Assembly: GCA_002306005.1 (NCBI GenBank) | Contig: DBRO01000058.1 | Location: forward strand, 1,916 to 8,716 | Direction: 5' to 3' | DNA: 6,801 bases | DNA from: Ruminococcus sp. UBA1366 | Lineage (GTDB): Bacteria > Bacillota > Clostridia > Oscillospirales > Ruminococcaceae | Shown here: one piece after another, positions 5,762 to 6,801 of the stretch | Layout: each line of letters opens with the position of its first letter | Numbering within the stretch: position 1 is the first letter of the stretch | Position numbers and translations under genes: made by a program | Notes under the pieces: model-generated | Seen by the model: the letters and a program-made list of their open reading frames with translations, nothing else | What the model was told of the DNA's origin: nothing | Databases searched by the model: none

Positions 5762-5968
5762 CTAATCCGTTTCCACAAGACGGTTGTTTCTGAAATACAG
5801 AGAAATGCACCAGATTGCCGCAACCGCCACCAAAACGTAGATAATTCGGCTGATGATTGCCGCCGCGCCCCCGAACAGGAACGCCACCAAATCAAACTGG
5901 AAGATGCCAATCAACCCCCAGTTGATTCCGCCGATAATTAAAATCAGCAATGCGATTTTGTCCAGCAT
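5762..5968 (-). CDS. DUF378 family small membrane protein
   Basis: This 68-residue protein matches the pattern of DUF378 (YuzA-like) proteins: a start MLDKIALLILIIGGINWGL with the characteristic INWGL (15-19), then FQFDLVAFLFGG, and a second helix after SRIIYVLVAVAAIW. It has two membrane helices (about 4-24 and 38-58) and a short polar tail, full length for the family. The function of the family is not known to me. The ATG at 5968 is preceded by AAAGGA (5979-5984) with a 10-nt spacer. It is transcribed away from the wall-protein gene, and its upstream region holds two inverted repeats. No clear terminator follows the stop codon. Family confidence is high. Confidence 0.88.
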   Translation of the reverse strand: MLDKIALLILIIGGINWGLIGIFQFDLVAFLFGGAAAIISRIIYVLVAVAAIWCISLYFRNNRLVETD

Positions 5969-5986
5969 TGTGTACCCATCCTTTCT

Positions 5987-6011
5987 AAAACACGAAAATT
6001 TTCCGTGTTTT
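5987..6011 (-). other. Leader hairpin directly before the DUF378 ribosome binding site
   Basis: AAAACACG and CGTGTTTT are perfect 8-bp arms around a 9-nt centre (GAAAATTTT on the minus strand, itself able to pair further). The hairpin ends 2 nt before AAAGGA. On the plus strand it is followed by TTAAAGC, so it could also act weakly as a terminator for plus-strand transcription, but no plus-strand gene lies before it. Confidence 0.55.
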
Positions 6012-6022
6012 TAAAGCTAGTA

Positions 6023-6053
6023 TGTTCATGCGGACGAAATTTATGCATGAACA
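6023..6053. repeat. 9-bp inverted repeat TGTTCATGC/GCATGAACA, operator candidate
   Basis: TGTTCATGC (6023-6031) and GCATGAACA (6045-6053) are perfect reverse complements with a 13-bp centre. Half-site centres are 22 bp apart, two helical turns, as for a dimeric regulator binding one face. It lies in the divergent region, 55 bp before the DUF378 start codon. It could also form an RNA hairpin in the DUF378 leader. Confidence 0.5.
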
Positions 6054-6068
6054 AGCCTTGTGATTACA

Positions 6069-6139
6069 TTTTGTAAGGATATTGCTAGAAAGACCGTATG
6101 TTCTTTATCGTTTTGTAAGATAATCCGAAATTTTTGTAA
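6069..6139 (+). repeat. Three TTTTGTAA repeats phased by 42 and 21 bp
   Basis: Identical TTTTGTAA octamers start at 6069, 6111 and 6132. The spacings are multiples of 21 bp, so all face the same side of the helix. All lie upstream of the wall-gene promoter. The first is part of the palindrome TTACATTTTGTAA (6064-6076) and is followed after 5 nt by TGCTAG, a degraded second half-site. Confidence 0.55.
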
Positions 6140-6151
6140 TTAAATTGTCAT
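6135..6151 (+). promoter_or_regulatory. WalR-like box TGTAAT-N5-TGTCAT
   Basis: TGTAAT, 5 nt, TGTCAT matches the known WalR (YycF) consensus TGTWAH-N5-TGTWAH at 11 of 12 positions. It ends 7 bp before the -35 box of a promoter driving a wall-hydrolase-type gene, a placement typical of activation. The assignment is by consensus and context only. Confidence 0.5.
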
Positions 6152-6158
6152 AACCCCC

Positions 6159-6187
6159 TTGAAATCTCCAAAACAATGTGGTATGAT
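6159..6187 (+). promoter_or_regulatory. Sigma-A promoter of the wall-protein gene
   Basis: TTGAAA (6159-6164), 17 nt, TATGAT (6182-6187). The predicted start near 6194 gives a leader of about 84 nt before the ATG at 6278. Confidence 0.75.
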
Positions 6188-6277
6188 AGAAATATCGTTA
6201 GAATTATATCCGGAACAGTCGATTTTCCGGTTTTCGTATTGAAATTACACCTTGATGTCAATGAAAGGAAGGTTTTT

Positions 6278-6801
6278 ATGCCGAGCCTACATATCAAATC
6301 AACGGGAAAACTCCTGAAAAGAGCGCTTGCCTTTGCAGTTGCCTTTGCCATCTGCTGTACGGTGTTCATCGCACCAGAATTTAACTCGAGTAACACGCTT
6401 TCGCCCAAGGCAGATGACTTGGATGACAGCATTTCCGAATACCAAAGCCAACTGGATGACTTAAAAGCACAGGAGGCAGAGCTGGACCAGAAAATTGCCG
6501 ATACCCAAGACAGTATTTCGCAGGAACAAGCCAATCAGGATTACATAAACCAGCGGATTGATGTCACAAAGCAAACCTTGCAAACGTTAAATCAGTCCAT
6601 TCTTGCGCTGGAAGACGAAATGGCAGATCTGAACGATTCCATTCTGCAAACCAACGAGGAAGTTGACGCGCAAAAAGTAGTGATTCAAACCAAACTGGAT
6701 CAGTTCAGCGCCCGGCTGCGTACCATGTACATTTCCGGTGCGGATTCCTATGCGGATATTTTGCTCGGTTCCAACGATTTTTATGATATGCTGATGCGGT
6801 T
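6278..6801 (+). CDS. Secreted coiled-coil peptidoglycan-hydrolase-type protein, CwlO/PcsB/EnvC-like (N-terminal part, runs off the right edge)
   Basis: The ATG at 6278 follows AAAGGAAGG by 5 nt and opens a frame of 174 codons that continues past the window. Residues 1-35 look like a signal peptide or uncleaved anchor: basic KLLKR, then the hydrophobic ALAFAVAFAICCTVFIA. From about 46 the sequence is a long heptad-like coiled coil rich in Asp, Gln, Leu and Ile (DDLDDSISEYQSQLDDLKAQ...). It then reaches RLRTMYISGADSYADILLGS (146-165), the hallmark segment of PcsB-type coiled-coil domains, where a short R-A/L-x-M-Y helix is followed by SYxDxLL. In relatives this domain is regulated by FtsEX and is followed by a CHAP, NlpC/P60 or M23 peptidase domain; that part is outside the window, so the catalytic class is unknown. 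The WalR-like box and promoter upstream fit wall-stress control of such hydrolases. Confidence 0.82.
   Translation, partial: MPSLHIKSTGKLLKRALAFAVAFAICCTVFIAPEFNSSNTLSPKADDLDDSISEYQSQLDDLKAQEAELDQKIADTQDSISQEQANQDYINQRIDVTKQTLQTLNQSILALEDEMADLNDSILQTNEEVDAQKVVIQTKLDQFSARLRTMYISGADSYADILLGSNDFYDMLMR

Noticed and set aside
6148..6534. Minus-strand ORF of 128 codons opposite the wall-protein gene
   Set aside because: It is antisense to the coiled-coil gene, Ser-rich as expected for a reverse reading, and would cross the plus-strand promoter.

Overview
The window looks like chromosomal DNA of a Gram-positive anaerobe of the class Clostridia, perhaps a Ruminococcaceae/Oscillospiraceae relative. 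The basis is strong AGGAGG/AAAGGA-type ribosome binding sites, moderate-GC genes separated by AT-rich spacers, a MacA-like adaptor made as a lipoprotein, a zinc-containing MetG with a C-terminal tRNA-binding domain, and a CwlO/PcsB-type coiled-coil wall protein. The genus is inference; no rRNA or other marker is present.

Layout. Five genes lie on the minus strand and one on the plus strand. Reading the minus strand in its direction of transcription from the right: a small DUF378 membrane protein (5762-5968); an apparent stand-alone small-RNA unit with its own promoter and intrinsic terminator (about 5484-5612); metG, methionyl-tRNA synthetase (3369-5318), with its own promoter; a thioredoxin-reductase-like flavoprotein (2379-3248), probably co-transcribed with metG and followed by a clear intrinsic terminator (2325-2367); then a transport operon of a MacA/HlyD-type lipoprotein adaptor (1083-2099) and an FtsX/MacB-type ABC permease (1001 down to the left edge, incomplete). 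Divergent from DUF378, on the plus strand, is the N-terminal part of a secreted coiled-coil peptidoglycan-hydrolase-type protein (6278 to the right edge).

How the parts work together. The adaptor and permease should form a MacAB-like export complex or a lipid/peptide-extruding ABC system; the ATPase is not in the window and is expected to the left. MetG charges tRNA with Met. The flavoprotein keeps the redox-active CxxC but lacks the basic NADPH-phosphate motif of classical TrxB, so its electron donor is open. The plus-strand wall gene has a good sigma-A promoter preceded by WalR-like TGTAA boxes, which fits WalRK control of wall hydrolases.

Most interesting signals: (1) a hairpin exactly between a very strong Shine-Dalgarno sequence and the permease start, which would bring the two to ideal spacing only when folded; (2) the unassigned RNA before metG, whose terminator tail is duplicated as a 25-bp direct repeat 78 bp downstream; (3) phased TTTTGTAA repeats and a WalR-like box before the wall gene; (4) a long inverted repeat and a leader hairpin before DUF378. 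No mobile element, CRISPR array, tRNA or rRNA gene was seen.
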